DNA of 64,000 bases from Colwellia sp. PAMC 21821 (GTDB taxonomy: Bacteria > Pseudomonadota > Gammaproteobacteria > Enterobacterales > Alteromonadaceae): NCBI RefSeq assembly GCF_002077175.1, contig NZ_CP014943.1, forward strand, positions 1,116,001-1,180,000. The letters run 5' to 3'. Numbering within the stretch: the stretch's first letter is position 1; each line of letters opens with the position of its first letter. Below the pieces are notes generated by a model that searched no databases, was not told the DNA's origin, and saw only the letters and a program-made list of their open reading frames with translations. Positions 47,919-57,617 of this stretch are shown piece by piece. Position numbers and translations under genes: made by a program.

Positions 47919-48298
47919 AGTTTTCTCTCTCAAAACTGAGTTGTAACATTAACAACTCATATAATTATTAAGTACACCACTTAACGAAGTGGTTGATTTT
48001 TATTTGCAATGATTTAACAATCACAACTAATGGGTAACGCGATGCTTTAAGAAAAGCGAACGCCCGAAATAAGCTTGGTTAGAACGGCAAGAACAGCTTT
48101 GGCGATTCTTCTTTGGTGTTCAATTTCTAATACTCTATTTCCGACGTGTAGGATCACATAAGGCTATATATTAAAGTAAAGCTAACAATGGCTTTCTATC
48201 TACTTGTTTATAGACTAAATTTCCCGTATTTCTTTATTACTTTTGATTTGGCTCTTTTCACTTGGGACTTTAATTTAAACAAAGGATTAAGCAAAGGG
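47919..48298. other. Intergenic region iorA-GST
   Basis: 380 bases with the promoter region of iorAB on the minus strand. A 7-bp stem hairpin (47976-47982 with 47987-47993) followed by T lies about 60 bases upstream of iorA. No gene seen. Confidence 0.4.
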
Positions 48299-48967
48299 TT
48301 AAGCAAAATCGTAAGTTCCGCCTGATTTCAAGGCTTTTTGATAAGCTTCCCGAGCTTGAAAGCGCTTAACAAACGCAACAATTGTCGGATAATTTTGGTC
48401 AGCAGGTTTTCTTGCCGCCCATGCCTCTAAAGGAAAGCTCATTTGAATATCAGCGCCTGAAAGCTCATTTCCGGCAAACCATTCATTATTTTTTAAATGG
48501 TTTTCAATTAAATCTAAGCTAGCTTTGATATTCGGCCCAACGTATCCAGCCATTATTTTTTTCATAATGCCTTTTGCTATAGGCTTAATCAGAAAAGGCA
48601 TTGAACGTTGCACTGCTTTCTCTAAAATGAGTTTTAACAACAATTGTTGCATCAGTGTTCCTTCAGCAAAATGCAGCCAATATAAATACTGACGATGTGC
48701 TTGTGTTTTTGCCTCAGGGATAAAATGATCTTGGCCATAAGTTTGAGCAAGGTACTCAATAATGGCGCCAGATTCTGCAACCGTAATATCACCATCCGTT
48801 ATCACGGGAGATTTACCTAAAGGATGGACTTTTTTAAGACTAGTAGGCGCTAAGTTAGTCTTGAGATTACGTTTATAATGTTTTATCTCATAAGGAACGC
48901 CAAGCTCTTCTAAAGCCCAAAGCACTCGTTGAGAGCGAGAGTTATTCAGATGATGTACAACAATCAT
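48299..48967 (-). CDS. Glutathione S-transferase family protein
   Basis: 222-residue cytosolic protein with an N-terminal thioredoxin-fold GST domain (MIVVHHLNNSRSQRVLWAL, HPLGKSPVITDGD, VAESGAIIEYLAQTYG with the cis-Pro and Glu-Ser glutathione-binding residues) and an all-helical C-terminal domain (GNELSGADIQMSFPLEAW). The putative catalytic residue is a Ser in NNSRSQR. The ATG at 48967 has GGAG seven bases upstream and is preferred over a TTG four codons earlier. Divergent from an AraC regulator, which may control it. Confidence 0.9.
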   Translation of the reverse strand: MIVVHHLNNSRSQRVLWALEELGVPYEIKHYKRNLKTNLAPTSLKKVHPLGKSPVITDGDITVAESGAIIEYLAQTYGQDHFIPEAKTQAHRQYLYWLHFAEGTLMQQLLLKLILEKAVQRSMPFLIKPIAKGIMKKIMAGYVGPNIKASLDLIENHLKNNEWFAGNELSGADIQMSFPLEAWAARKPADQNYPTIVAFVKRFQAREAYQKALKSGGTYDFA

Positions 48968-49162
48968 AATTTTCTCCAATAAAGTAAAATATTTGGCTGA
49001 GCTATTGCCATTAAATTGCCAAAGCAGACCATTTTCTTCACAACACGCTTGCTAGAATTACAACTAAAAGTACAATAGTGCTACGTTTACATTATTTTAG
49101 TATCTTTATTGCATGGTGTCGCATAGCATTGAACCCTATAATTATACTATTGGACTATTTTA

Positions 49163-49996
49163 ATGCTTTGGACTTCCAGTGTTGTGCTTGAACAAGACAT
49201 CAAGCAACACCACCACAACTTGCATGAGTTGGTGGTCTGTTTACAAGGAAGTGTAAACATCTGCATTAATGATGAATTACATACGTTATCGGCTGGGCAC
49301 TCTGTTTTTATCCCTGTTCAATACTCACATTCTATTTGTATCGATAAAAAAATCGAGACAAAATTGCTTTTTTCCTGCATTGATCCGCCCTCATTCGATA
49401 CTTTGTCAAATCCTACCAACCGGCTATTTCTAAATTCGTTATCTCAAGGCGATTTTCTAATAAACAATAGTCTATTAGACACAGATAACAGCACACAGGA
49501 AATACTTAAAACTGCCCATGAAATTGCAGCTTCACCCGATTCCACCTCACCTTTATTTACCAGTTTAAAAGAGAACTTATACTTAAGGTTATTGCTAATT
49601 CATGTTAGTGGTGCAGGTTATGAGCAGAAAACAAATGCGCAGTCATCACAAAGAATGACAACAGCTCAGAACTGGATTCACGACAACTATGCCATGGACA
49701 TCACGCTAGAAATGGTGGCAAAACAAGTCAATATTTCAAGAAGTCATTTTGCTCGTCAATTTCGTCAGCATACCGGGTTTAGTGTTATTGAATATCTCCT
49801 CAAAGTACGCTGCGATGCCGTTGCTAAACTACTTGCAAACTCAAACACCGATATAACAGAAGTGGCTTTTGCGACCGGCTTTAGTAATTTGAGTCATTTT
49901 TATCGACACTTTAAGCGCCGCTATGGCATTACACCCGGTGCTTTTAGACAAATGATTAAACATCAAGGCACTGCGCTGACAGCTGACTCGGTGTAA
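49163..49996 (+). CDS. AraC-family transcriptional regulator
   Basis: 277 residues: N-terminal cupin-like sensor domain (ELVVCLQGSVNICINDE, AGHSVFIPVQYSHSI) and two C-terminal helix-turn-helix motifs (MDITLEMVAKQVNISRSHFA and TDITEVAFATGFSNLSHFYR followed by FKRRYGITPGAFRQ). It is divergent from the GST gene with about 195 bases between the start codons, so it may control that gene or itself. The inducer is unknown; the His cluster HHHNLHEL near the N-terminus could bind a metal or small acid. Confidence 0.9.
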   Translation: MLWTSSVVLEQDIKQHHHNLHELVVCLQGSVNICINDELHTLSAGHSVFIPVQYSHSICIDKKIETKLLFSCIDPPSFDTLSNPTNRLFLNSLSQGDFLINNSLLDTDNSTQEILKTAHEIAASPDSTSPLFTSLKENLYLRLLLIHVSGAGYEQKTNAQSSQRMTTAQNWIHDNYAMDITLEMVAKQVNISRSHFARQFRQHTGFSVIEYLLKVRCDAVAKLLANSNTDITEVAFATGFSNLSHFYRHFKRRYGITPGAFRQMIKHQGTALTADSV

Positions 49997-50011
49997 GTAA
50001 CACAGCCAAAG

Positions 50012-50043
50012 TATTTATATACCAACCTATTTATATACCAACC
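50012..50043. repeat. 16-bp tandem direct repeat
   Basis: TATTTATATACCAACC occurs twice in tandem (50012-50027, 50028-50043) between the converging 3' ends of the AraC and TonB receptor genes. Confidence 0.85.
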
Positions 50044-50061
50044 TATTTAGTCTAAAAAATA

Positions 50062-50094
50062 GCAAAAAAAAAGCTCTTACCTAAGTAAGAGCTT
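50062..50094 (-). terminator. Terminator of the TonB-dependent receptor gene
   Basis: Perfect 10-bp stem (50071-50080 with 50085-50094), four-base loop and nine consecutive T on the minus strand. It is 29 bases past the receptor stop. Confidence 0.9.
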
Positions 50095-50122
50095 ATTAAT
50101 ATTGTTAAATACTAGCCGTTAT

Positions 50123-52744
50123 TTAAAACTTGTAGCTTGCTTTAACGTACAAAAAGCGACCTTGGCTATTGTGAGTGCTATTCGCAAAGCCCATAAAATC
50201 ATGATAAGCAAACGGTGGTTCTTCATTAAACAAGTTAGTGGCACCTATACTCAAGGTAGTATTTTCAATCCCGATATAATTCACTGTGGTATCAACCGTT
50301 GTCCATGAATCTATATCACTCATACCTTCAGTAGCAACTGAGTCATCTTGCTTAAATTCGCCAATATAGTTTATCGCCATACTTGCGTTCCAATCACCTT
50401 GTATCCAAGTTGTGTTGAACGTCCAACGAACTTCTGGTTGTTCAAAGTCACCTTCTTGGGTATCAATACGCATAGAACCATCAGCATTCGGACGCGCATC
50501 TTCATAAGATAAAACGTAATTAACTACATAAGTAAATTTGAATTCACCTATATCAGTTTCCAAGCCGTAATTAGCTTCGATATCTAAACCAGAAGTAGTG
50601 ATATTTCCGATGTTTTCATATTGATCGAAGATACGAACAACTTCACCTGGGTCGCCAGCAATAGTTGATGGTAAACGTTCAACTACCGAAGGATCATTCC
50701 CTAACGTACTGAATTTAAACTGGGTATCTTTAGTAATTACATTTTCAATATCATAATCATAATAATCTATTGAAAAGTCCATGTTATCGGCGATTTCATA
50801 GATTAAGCCTAAGTTATAGCTAGTCGATTCTTCAGGACCCAAATCGTCATTGCCTGAAAGCACAGCAGTATACTCTTGTGGCTCACAGGCTTTGTTAATA
50901 TTACCAACAGCATCACAACGTACTGTATCAACCAAGTTAGGTGACTCATCAGTATTACCTAAGCCAATTTGGTGTAATGACGGGGCTCTAAACGCCGTAC
51001 CGTATGAACCACGTAAAGATAACGATTCAGTTGGTTGCCAAATAAAAGCAACTTTTGGATCCGTTGTAGTACCAAAATCACTGTAGTCTTCATGACGAAC
51101 CGCAACCTGCACTTCTAATGTATCAAGTACTGGAATGGCCAATTCTGCAAAAATAGAGGTATTATCACGCGAACCATTTGCTTGGGTTGCTTCTGTACCA
51201 AAGACTTCGCCACGTAAGAATTGATCATCTGGATTATCGCTAATACTCTCTTCTCTGTATTCAACACCCACCGCTAAACCTAGGTCACCATGCTCCATTT
51301 CCATGACTGAACCGCTGATTTTACCATCAAAAGACTTACTGGTTGATTTACCAATACGTGTCGTGGTTGTTTCAATAAAGTCTAATGATTCTTGACTGTT
51401 GCTAGAGGGTTCGAACGGGTTCCATAAACCACTATCAATCGCTTCTTGCGTGCGACGTGAATTAGGGAAACCATTTACGCCACGCTCTGTCGATGTGCTC
51501 TTAATGTAGTTATAAGCGACTTCCCAGCTCCAATCGTTGATCTCACCTTGTAAGCCAATAATTGAGCGATAGTAGTCAGAGGTAACGCGCTTTTCACGAT
51601 TGCCAATATCAAGCATACGTCGGCGCATGGTTAAGTCTTGCTGATAAAATTCATGCGTCGGCATCAATGCAAACGGGTGATTTACATTATCACCAGACAT
51701 AAATAATTCATTAAAGCTTGGGCTACCGGCACCACGGATTGTCGTTTTAGAATGTTGACCGTTTAATTCCGCAAAACCACGTAAATGGTCATTAATTTCA
51801 TATTTACCTAAATAAATAAAACTAGCGCGTTCGGTTGCCGGAACAGAAGTCATGACTGGAGCATAATCATAACGACAAAGGTTACCGACAATATCTTCCT
51901 CAGCACAAACATCATTACCAAAGGTGTCAGGCATACGATTAGTTGAGTCACTCGCTAAGGCTATAGTGCCGGGGAACCCTGATGAACTTCTAAAGTCAGT
52001 TGCAAATGGGTCATTCGGTCTTAATGCTTGTTGGTTAGCCGATTTCGAATAGTCGCGATCAGCATAAAGAATTTCTTCACGTTCAAAGTAATCTAATGCA
52101 AATGTATGGCTGCTTTTTTCTGTTGAGTTACCCCAAACAATGCTGATGTTTTTTTCTTCACCACCACCGTCAGCTGTATCTCCGAATTTTACGGCAACTT
52201 CAGCGCCTTCAACATCGTCACGTAAAACGATATTAATAACACCGGCAACAGCATCTGAACCATAAGTTGCTGACGCACCGTCTTTTAGAATATCAACGCG
52301 CTTGATAGCCGCTAAAGGAATATTGTTGATATCGACAAAGGCGGTATCAATATTATTCGCAAATGGTGAAACAGAAACGCGACGACCATTCACTAATATT
52401 AATGTTGAGTCTGCACCCAAACCACGTAATGAAACACTTGAACCACCATTACTGGTATTGTCACTACTGTTTCCTTGCGTTGAAAAAGTACCTTGTCCCG
52501 CCATAGGTAACTTAGTAAAAAGACCGATCAGATCAGTAACCCCGCTATTGGCGATATCTTCAGCACTTAGTGAGGTTAAAGGCGATGGACCTTCCATGTC
52601 TGTTCTCTTGATATGAGAACCGGTAACTTCAATTCTTTCTACGCTTTGTTTTTCTGCCGCTATGGCAAGATGACTTTGTGAAGCGAATAGTGCCGCGGTA
52701 ATACTAAGGGCAAGCGTGTGTTTACGACTATTTAAGAGTTTCAT
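50123..52744 (-). CDS. TonB-dependent outer-membrane receptor
   Basis: 873-residue receptor: signal peptide (ALSITAALFASQSHLAIAA), a TonB box region (SVERIEVTGSHIKR), plug domain (about 55-180, with SLRGLGADSTLILVNGRRV and DGASATYGSDAVAGVINIVL) and a 22-strand barrel ending FLYVKASYKF. The VNGRR and YGSDAVAGVINI blocks are those of the large Alteromonadales/Xanthomonadales TonB receptor group that imports carbohydrates, peptides or other nutrients rather than clear siderophore receptors. No substrate enzymes sit beside it, so the ligand is unknown. Confidence 0.92.
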   Translation of the reverse strand: MKLLNSRKHTLALSITAALFASQSHLAIAAEKQSVERIEVTGSHIKRTDMEGPSPLTSLSAEDIANSGVTDLIGLFTKLPMAGQGTFSTQGNSSDNTSNGGSSVSLRGLGADSTLILVNGRRVSVSPFANNIDTAFVDINNIPLAAIKRVDILKDGASATYGSDAVAGVINIVLRDDVEGAEVAVKFGDTADGGGEEKNISIVWGNSTEKSSHTFALDYFEREEILYADRDYSKSANQQALRPNDPFATDFRSSSGFPGTIALASDSTNRMPDTFGNDVCAEEDIVGNLCRYDYAPVMTSVPATERASFIYLGKYEINDHLRGFAELNGQHSKTTIRGAGSPSFNELFMSGDNVNHPFALMPTHEFYQQDLTMRRRMLDIGNREKRVTSDYYRSIIGLQGEINDWSWEVAYNYIKSTSTERGVNGFPNSRRTQEAIDSGLWNPFEPSSNSQESLDFIETTTTRIGKSTSKSFDGKISGSVMEMEHGDLGLAVGVEYREESISDNPDDQFLRGEVFGTEATQANGSRDNTSIFAELAIPVLDTLEVQVAVRHEDYSDFGTTTDPKVAFIWQPTESLSLRGSYGTAFRAPSLHQIGLGNTDESPNLVDTVRCDAVGNINKACEPQEYTAVLSGNDDLGPEESTSYNLGLIYEIADNMDFSIDYYDYDIENVITKDTQFKFSTLGNDPSVVERLPSTIAGDPGEVVRIFDQYENIGNITTSGLDIEANYGLETDIGEFKFTYVVNYVLSYEDARPNADGSMRIDTQEGDFEQPEVRWTFNTTWIQGDWNASMAINYIGEFKQDDSVATEGMSDIDSWTTVDTTVNYIGIENTTLSIGATNLFNEEPPFAYHDFMGFANSTHNSQGRFLYVKASYKF

Positions 52745-53179
52745 GTTTTAACTTCCTTTTATGCTTTTATAGTTACTTGTTTTTACAGTTATTTGTTTTT
52801 ATATGAACTTATGTTACTTAATCTCAATAAAATACGATTTAACTAAAATAAATCAAGTGATTTTATAACAAAAAAAATACAGATTTAACAGGTTAACCAC
52901 TGATATCATCCACCTAAGATGTAAAGTTATGTTAACCAATTGAAATTTAACCACGAAAAATTACTGATTTTAGTTTAATAACCACCAGAAACAGTTCGAA
53001 ATTATAAAGTTCTAAAAATGTTTACAAAAAAAAATCCGATGAAAACGTTTCATCGGATTTTGGTTTTATTGCCAATTTATAAGTTAAATTTTCTTAACTT
53101 CTTGGCATTACTGCTTTAACACAGTACTTTTTCTTTGGTTGGGTCTCTTCTACAAACCAACAGTTAAGTTGATATGTTA
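52745..53179. other. Intergenic region TonB receptor-aceA
   Basis: 435 bases. The left half should hold the receptor promoter; the right half holds the aceA terminator. No gene seen. Confidence 0.45.
53022..53061 (-). terminator. Terminator of aceA
   Basis: Perfect 14-bp stem (53031-53044 with 53048-53061) with a 3-base loop and a long T run on the minus strand. It is about 120 bases past the aceA stop. Confidence 0.85.
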
Positions 53180-54763
53180 TTAAAACTGGTTAGAGGTATT
53201 TTTCGCTCCACCGGCTTTAAGTGCGTTTTCACCAGCAAAGTATTCTTTGTGATCATCACCCATATCTGAACCTGACATGTTTTGATGTTTAACACAGGCA
53301 ATACCTTGACGAATTTCTTTACGTTGAACACCTTCAACATAACCTAGCATAGCCGCATCACCAAAGTATTCTTTAGCAAGGTTATCGGTAGATAACGCGG
53401 CCGTATGGTATGTTGGCAATGTAATTAGGTGATGGAAAATACCGGCTTCACGTGCTGTATCTGATTGGAAGCTACGGATTTTGTCATCTGCGGCTGTCGC
53501 AAGTTCAGTAGTATCGTAATCAACATTCATTAAATCTGCACGAACATAGTTAGATACGTCTTCACCGGCTTCAACCATGTTGTCGTAGGCTTGTTGACGG
53601 AAGTTCAATGTCCAGTTAAATGATGGGCTGTTGTTGTAAACTAGCTTAGCATTTGGAATTTCTTTGCGTACTTCATTCATCATTGCAGTGATGTCAGCAA
53701 CGTTTGGTGTTGCCGTTTCAATCCAAAGTAAGTCTGCACCCGCTTTAATAGCTTCAATGCTGTCAAATACACAACGCTCTTCACCCGTGCCTTGACGGAA
53801 TTGGTATAAACCAGAAGGTAGGCGCTTAGGACGAACAAGCTTGCCGTTACGATTGAAACATACATCGCCTTCAGCCATGTCAGCTACGTCAATTTCTTCA
53901 ACGTCTAAGAAAGAGTTATAAATATCGCCTTGATCGCCTGGCTCTTTAACAACCGCAATTTCTTTTGTAAGACCTGCACCTTCAGAGTCGGTTCGTGAAA
54001 CGATAATACCGTTATCGATACCTAATTCTAAGAAAGCGTGACGTAATGCACGAATTTTAGAATGGAAATCAGCATGAGGAACCGTTACTTTACCGTCTTG
54101 ATGTCCACATTGCTTTTCATCAGCAACTTGGTTCTCAATTTGCAAAGCACAAGCACCAGCTTCGATCATTTGCTTCGCCATTAGGTAAGTTGCTTCAGCA
54201 TTACCGAAACCTGCATCGATGTCAGCAATAATTGGAACAACGTGAGTTACATGGTTATCAATTTTGTGCTGAATGGCAGCTTTATCGCTGTCAGACGCTG
54301 CGTCTAATTCACGGAAAAGACCGCCTAATTCGCGTGCATCTGCTTGGCGTAGGAAAGTGTAAAGTTCGGCAACTAAAGAAGCTACAGAAGTTTTCTCGTG
54401 CATAGATTGATCAGGAAGCGGACCAAACTCACTGCGCAGTGCAGCAACCATCCAACCTGAAAGATACAAGTAACGACGATCTGTTTGACCATCAAAATGC
54501 TTCTTAATAGAAATCATTTTTTGTTGGCCAATAAAACCGTGCCAGCAACCTAATGATTGAGTGTACTTAGAACTATCAGCGTCGAATGCAGCCATATCGC
54601 GACGCATAATATCTGCAGTATATTGCGCAATGTCTAAACCAGTTTTAAATCTATTCTGTGCTCGCATACGGGCTATAGACTCTGGATTAATGGCATCCCA
54701 AGAACTGCCAGCTTTTTCTTTAATTTCTTTAACTGCTTCTATTGCACTTTGATAATTAGACAT
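53180..54763 (-). CDS. aceA: Isocitrate lyase
   Basis: Glyoxylate shunt enzyme that cleaves isocitrate to glyoxylate and succinate. At 527 residues it is the longer ICL subfamily seen in Pseudomonas and marine gammaproteobacteria rather than the 434-residue E. coli type. The catalytic Cys lies in DEKQCGHQDGKV; IADIDAGFGNAEATYLMAKQ and VYNNSPSFNWTLNFRQQA carry metal- and substrate-binding residues. A GGAGAAAGTG ribosome site precedes the ATG. Malate synthase G lies 3 kb away on the other strand, so both shunt steps are here. Confidence 0.96.
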   Translation of the reverse strand: MSNYQSAIEAVKEIKEKAGSSWDAINPESIARMRAQNRFKTGLDIAQYTADIMRRDMAAFDADSSKYTQSLGCWHGFIGQQKMISIKKHFDGQTDRRYLYLSGWMVAALRSEFGPLPDQSMHEKTSVASLVAELYTFLRQADARELGGLFRELDAASDSDKAAIQHKIDNHVTHVVPIIADIDAGFGNAEATYLMAKQMIEAGACALQIENQVADEKQCGHQDGKVTVPHADFHSKIRALRHAFLELGIDNGIIVSRTDSEGAGLTKEIAVVKEPGDQGDIYNSFLDVEEIDVADMAEGDVCFNRNGKLVRPKRLPSGLYQFRQGTGEERCVFDSIEAIKAGADLLWIETATPNVADITAMMNEVRKEIPNAKLVYNNSPSFNWTLNFRQQAYDNMVEAGEDVSNYVRADLMNVDYDTTELATAADDKIRSFQSDTAREAGIFHHLITLPTYHTAALSTDNLAKEYFGDAAMLGYVEGVQRKEIRQGIACVKHQNMSGSDMGDDHKEYFAGENALKAGGAKNTSNQF

Positions 54764-55105
54764 ATCACTTTCTCCAAAAGTTTTAACTGACAGTATTTAT
54801 ATGTTTGATGATGTAACTGCTTATGTAAGCTATCACACCGGACAACATAAATACTAAACCAACATTCATGAATAAACAAAATATATATTCAACATCCTTA
54901 CCATTCACAAAGTGAATAATGGTGTAATAACTCTAAAGTATCATTGTAAATAATCCAATATATTCAAGCAGTAATAACTCATGTTATGAATTATTCATAT
55001 AAATTACGCTAAAATTAATTTAATTTTTCCATCAAATTTACTTGATTATCCCCATTAGCCATGACATATATCTAAGTTATGTTTATGTTCTAGGTTATTA
55101 ATTTT
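54764..55105. other. Divergent promoter region aceA / lysR
   Basis: 342 AT-rich bases between the two divergent start codons. Promoters for both must be here. I do not see a confident operator. Binding of the LysR protein here is possible but not shown by the sequence. Confidence 0.4.
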
Positions 55106-56041
55106 ATGAATATCTCAAAAATAGATTTAAATCTGCTGATTTATCTTGATGTATTACTCAGAGAGAAGAATGTTACTCGCGCTGCTGGCCAGTTAAATAT
55201 AACTCAACCAGCAATGAGTAATGGTTTAAAAAGACTGCGAACACTTTTTAACGACCCTATTTTAGTGAGGACTTCTGATGGTATGGTGCCTACTGAACGA
55301 TCTCGAGCTCTAGCACCTGCGATTCGAAAAATTTTATTGGAGCTAGAAGAAGCACTCCAAGGTGAAGAAGAATTTAACGAACAAAATAGCCAACGAGTTT
55401 TTCGTCTGATGGCAAGTGACTACGCAGCCTCTACGTTATTACCCAAGTTATTAAAGCGCATCAACAAAATAGCGCCTAATGTTACCATTGACATAATGAC
55501 CCCTAGTGATGTTAATTTTCATGATGTTGAGGCCGGTAAAATTGACATGGCTATCAATCGTTTTGATGAGTTGCCACAATCATTTCATCAAAAAACTATT
55601 TGGCGAGATTCCTTCTCATGCCTATTAAGTGCTGATAATCCCGTTGTTGAAAAATTTAACTTAAATACTTATCTGAGCGCTAAACATGTTTGGGTATCAA
55701 AAACTGGCTTTGGTGTCGGTGTTGGTATGGATCCTAAAGATGTGCAAAAATTAGGTTGGGTTGATGAAGCATTAGCGCGTTTAGGTAAACAACGTGATAT
55801 TAAAGTCTTTACCCGAAATTATCACGTGGCAATGCAATTAGCACTTGAAGATGAACTAGTCGCCACCTTGCCTACGCGTGCGGCATTAATTCATAAAAAC
55901 GATGCTAATTATACCGTGCTCAAACCGCCATTCGATATTCCAGATATTGAGCTTAAAATGATATGGAGCCCCCTGTTGCATCATGATGCTAGTCATATAT
56001 GGTTTAGACAGTTGGTTATTGAAGCGGCCAAAGAAGGCTAA
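55106..56041 (+). CDS. LysR-family transcriptional regulator
   Basis: 311 residues with the N-terminal winged HTH (LLREKNVTRAAGQLNITQPA, MSNGLKRLRTLFNDPILVRT) and a periplasmic-binding-protein-like effector domain. The NodD/PnbR-like opening KIDLNLLIYLDVLLREKNVT suggests the subgroup with LysR proteins of aromatic and central metabolism. Only 18 bases separate its stop from the cidA-like gene, so they are probably one operon, as with CidR and cidABC in Gram-positives, although that is only an analogy. It is divergent from aceA. Confidence 0.9.
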   Translation: MNISKIDLNLLIYLDVLLREKNVTRAAGQLNITQPAMSNGLKRLRTLFNDPILVRTSDGMVPTERSRALAPAIRKILLELEEALQGEEEFNEQNSQRVFRLMASDYAASTLLPKLLKRINKIAPNVTIDIMTPSDVNFHDVEAGKIDMAINRFDELPQSFHQKTIWRDSFSCLLSADNPVVEKFNLNTYLSAKHVWVSKTGFGVGVGMDPKDVQKLGWVDEALARLGKQRDIKVFTRNYHVAMQLALEDELVATLPTRAALIHKNDANYTVLKPPFDIPDIELKMIWSPLLHHDASHIWFRQLVIEAAKEG

Positions 56042-56059
56042 CAAAGCAATAAGGACGTA

Positions 56060-56434
56060 GTGAGTGTGATCACATTTAAGAAAAAAACATTCAATGCTTT
56101 GTATAGCATATTTGCCATTTTTAGTTGTGTTGCGCTTGGTAAGTTGTGCGCTTATGCGGCCCCCATATTACCGGGTAGCTTATACGGGTTGATTATTTTT
56201 ACCCTGACACTGCATTTTCGGATTTTTAACGCTGATCATATTAAAAGCAGTGTCGTTTGGTGCTTAAAACATATGGGCGTATGTTTTGTTCCTGCTGGCG
56301 TTGGTATTATGAACCACTTTGAATTAATCAAACAATTCGGCATCGCTATAGTCGCGATTACTTTTCTAACCACCTTCATATTACTGACTGTTGTAGGTTT
56401 ACATTATCAGCGATTCGCTGACGACGACGAGTGA
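56060..56434 (+). CDS. CidA/LrgA family holin-like protein
   Basis: 124 residues with four predicted membrane helices (IFAIFSCVALGKLCAYAAPI, GSLYGLIIFTLTL, HMGVCFVPAGVGIMNHFELI and IAIVAITFLTTFILLTVVGL). The CFVPAGVGIMNH block is the CidA/LrgA signature. These proteins pair with LrgB/CidB and are linked to pyruvate, acetate or glycolate transport and to autolysis control. Start is GTG with AAGGAC ahead. Its stop overlaps the lrgB start by four bases. Confidence 0.9.
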   Translation: MSVITFKKKTFNALYSIFAIFSCVALGKLCAYAAPILPGSLYGLIIFTLTLHFRIFNADHIKSSVVWCLKHMGVCFVPAGVGIMNHFELIKQFGIAIVAITFLTTFILLTVVGLHYQRFADDDE

Positions 56435-57156
56435 CGCAAATGTTACCTGAACTATTAAGCACTCATATGCTGTCCTCGATTTTTACTATTATTGGCACCA
56501 TTGCGCTATTTCAATTTACGGCCGTATTTCAACGTAAATTGAACGCAATTTGGTTACAGCCAATGCTAGTAAGTATTTTAGTCACTATTATTATTTTGCT
56601 TTGGCAAGACGTCAGCTTTGAACGTTATTTTTCAAGCTCTTGGTTTCTCAATGCCTTACTAGAGCCGGCGGTTGTCGCATTAGGTTTTCCACTTTATCAA
56701 CACTTAGAAACTATTAAAAAGCAGTGGAAAAGCATCATATTCGTGCTATTCATTGGGGCATTCATTGCCATTGTCAGCAGTTTTGTTATCACTATGCTGT
56801 TGATAGGGGATTACACGATAGCCGTTGCACTTTCTTTAAAGTCGGTTACCACACCCATTGCCATTGCTATAGCGGGTCAGTTAGACGGCAATACAGCGAT
56901 AACGGCTTTTGCCATTATTCTCGCAGGATTTTTTGGCGCTTTGGTTGGCCCTCCTTGGTTAAGGTATATTAAGGTGAAATCACCAAAAGCACAGGGATTG
57001 GCAATTGGCGCTGCGAGCCACGCTATTGGTACAGCAACCGTCAGTAACATAAGTTACGAGCATGCCGCTTATGGCTCACTGGCGTTGATTGCTTCTGCAG
57101 TAATCACAGCATTTATTAGTCCATTTATCATCAGTTTTTTAGCTATGCTTTTGTAG
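56431..57156 (+). CDS. LrgB/CidB family membrane protein
   Basis: 241-residue polytopic inner-membrane protein with about seven hydrophobic helices. Family blocks are EPAVVALGFPLYQHLETIKK, SLKSVTTPIAIAIAGQLDG, and GLAIGAASHAIGTATV. The GTG start at 56431 overlaps the cidA-like stop (GTGA); an ATG three codons later is possible. Plant and bacterial homologues (PLGG1, YxaKC/PftAB) export or import glycolate/glycerate or pyruvate. Lying between aceA and glcB, a two-carbon-acid transport role is attractive but inferred. Confidence 0.9.
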   Translation: MTQMLPELLSTHMLSSIFTIIGTIALFQFTAVFQRKLNAIWLQPMLVSILVTIIILLWQDVSFERYFSSSWFLNALLEPAVVALGFPLYQHLETIKKQWKSIIFVLFIGAFIAIVSSFVITMLLIGDYTIAVALSLKSVTTPIAIAIAGQLDGNTAITAFAIILAGFFGALVGPPWLRYIKVKSPKAQGLAIGAASHAIGTATVSNISYEHAAYGSLALIASAVITAFISPFIISFLAMLL

Positions 57157-57617
57157 TATTTTTAAAAGCGATTTATATGGAAAAATTTGCGTTAACGCCT
57201 TTGTCATATATTATAACAACGATATGTCTGTATCATTTATCTCAATGAGCCAGCTTATCTGTATAAAATAGCACAGGCCTTGTTTATGATTCATTCTCAG
57301 TATGAATAGCAAAGATAACAACAAACAATAATATGAATATAGCGATGATAAAGTGAAATAAAAAAATACTTATCTATTAAAAAGCAAGCAGTTAAATTAA
57401 TTCGAACGACTTGAATTACAAAAGTCATGGCTAAAATATACTTATTTTTTACTCGCAGCTATTGCATCAGCTAGACAATATTTCTACATTGCAGGTAATA
57501 GTTTTTCCTCAATGTCTTAAAGCATAAAAATTTATCCCTATTTGACTTATTAATTATCTGTGCACTATTTAATCAGTCAAATGGATGTTACTTCCAAACT
57601 TTCAAGAAAGGTGTCCC
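57157..57617. other. Intergenic region lrgB-glcB
   Basis: 461 AT-rich bases, with no gene and no confident terminator for the lrgB operon. AAAGGTG serves as the ribosome site of glcB at the right end. Confidence 0.45.

Noticed and set aside
53680..53865. Open frame inside aceA in another frame of the same strand
   Set aside because: Shadow of aceA, no ribosome site.
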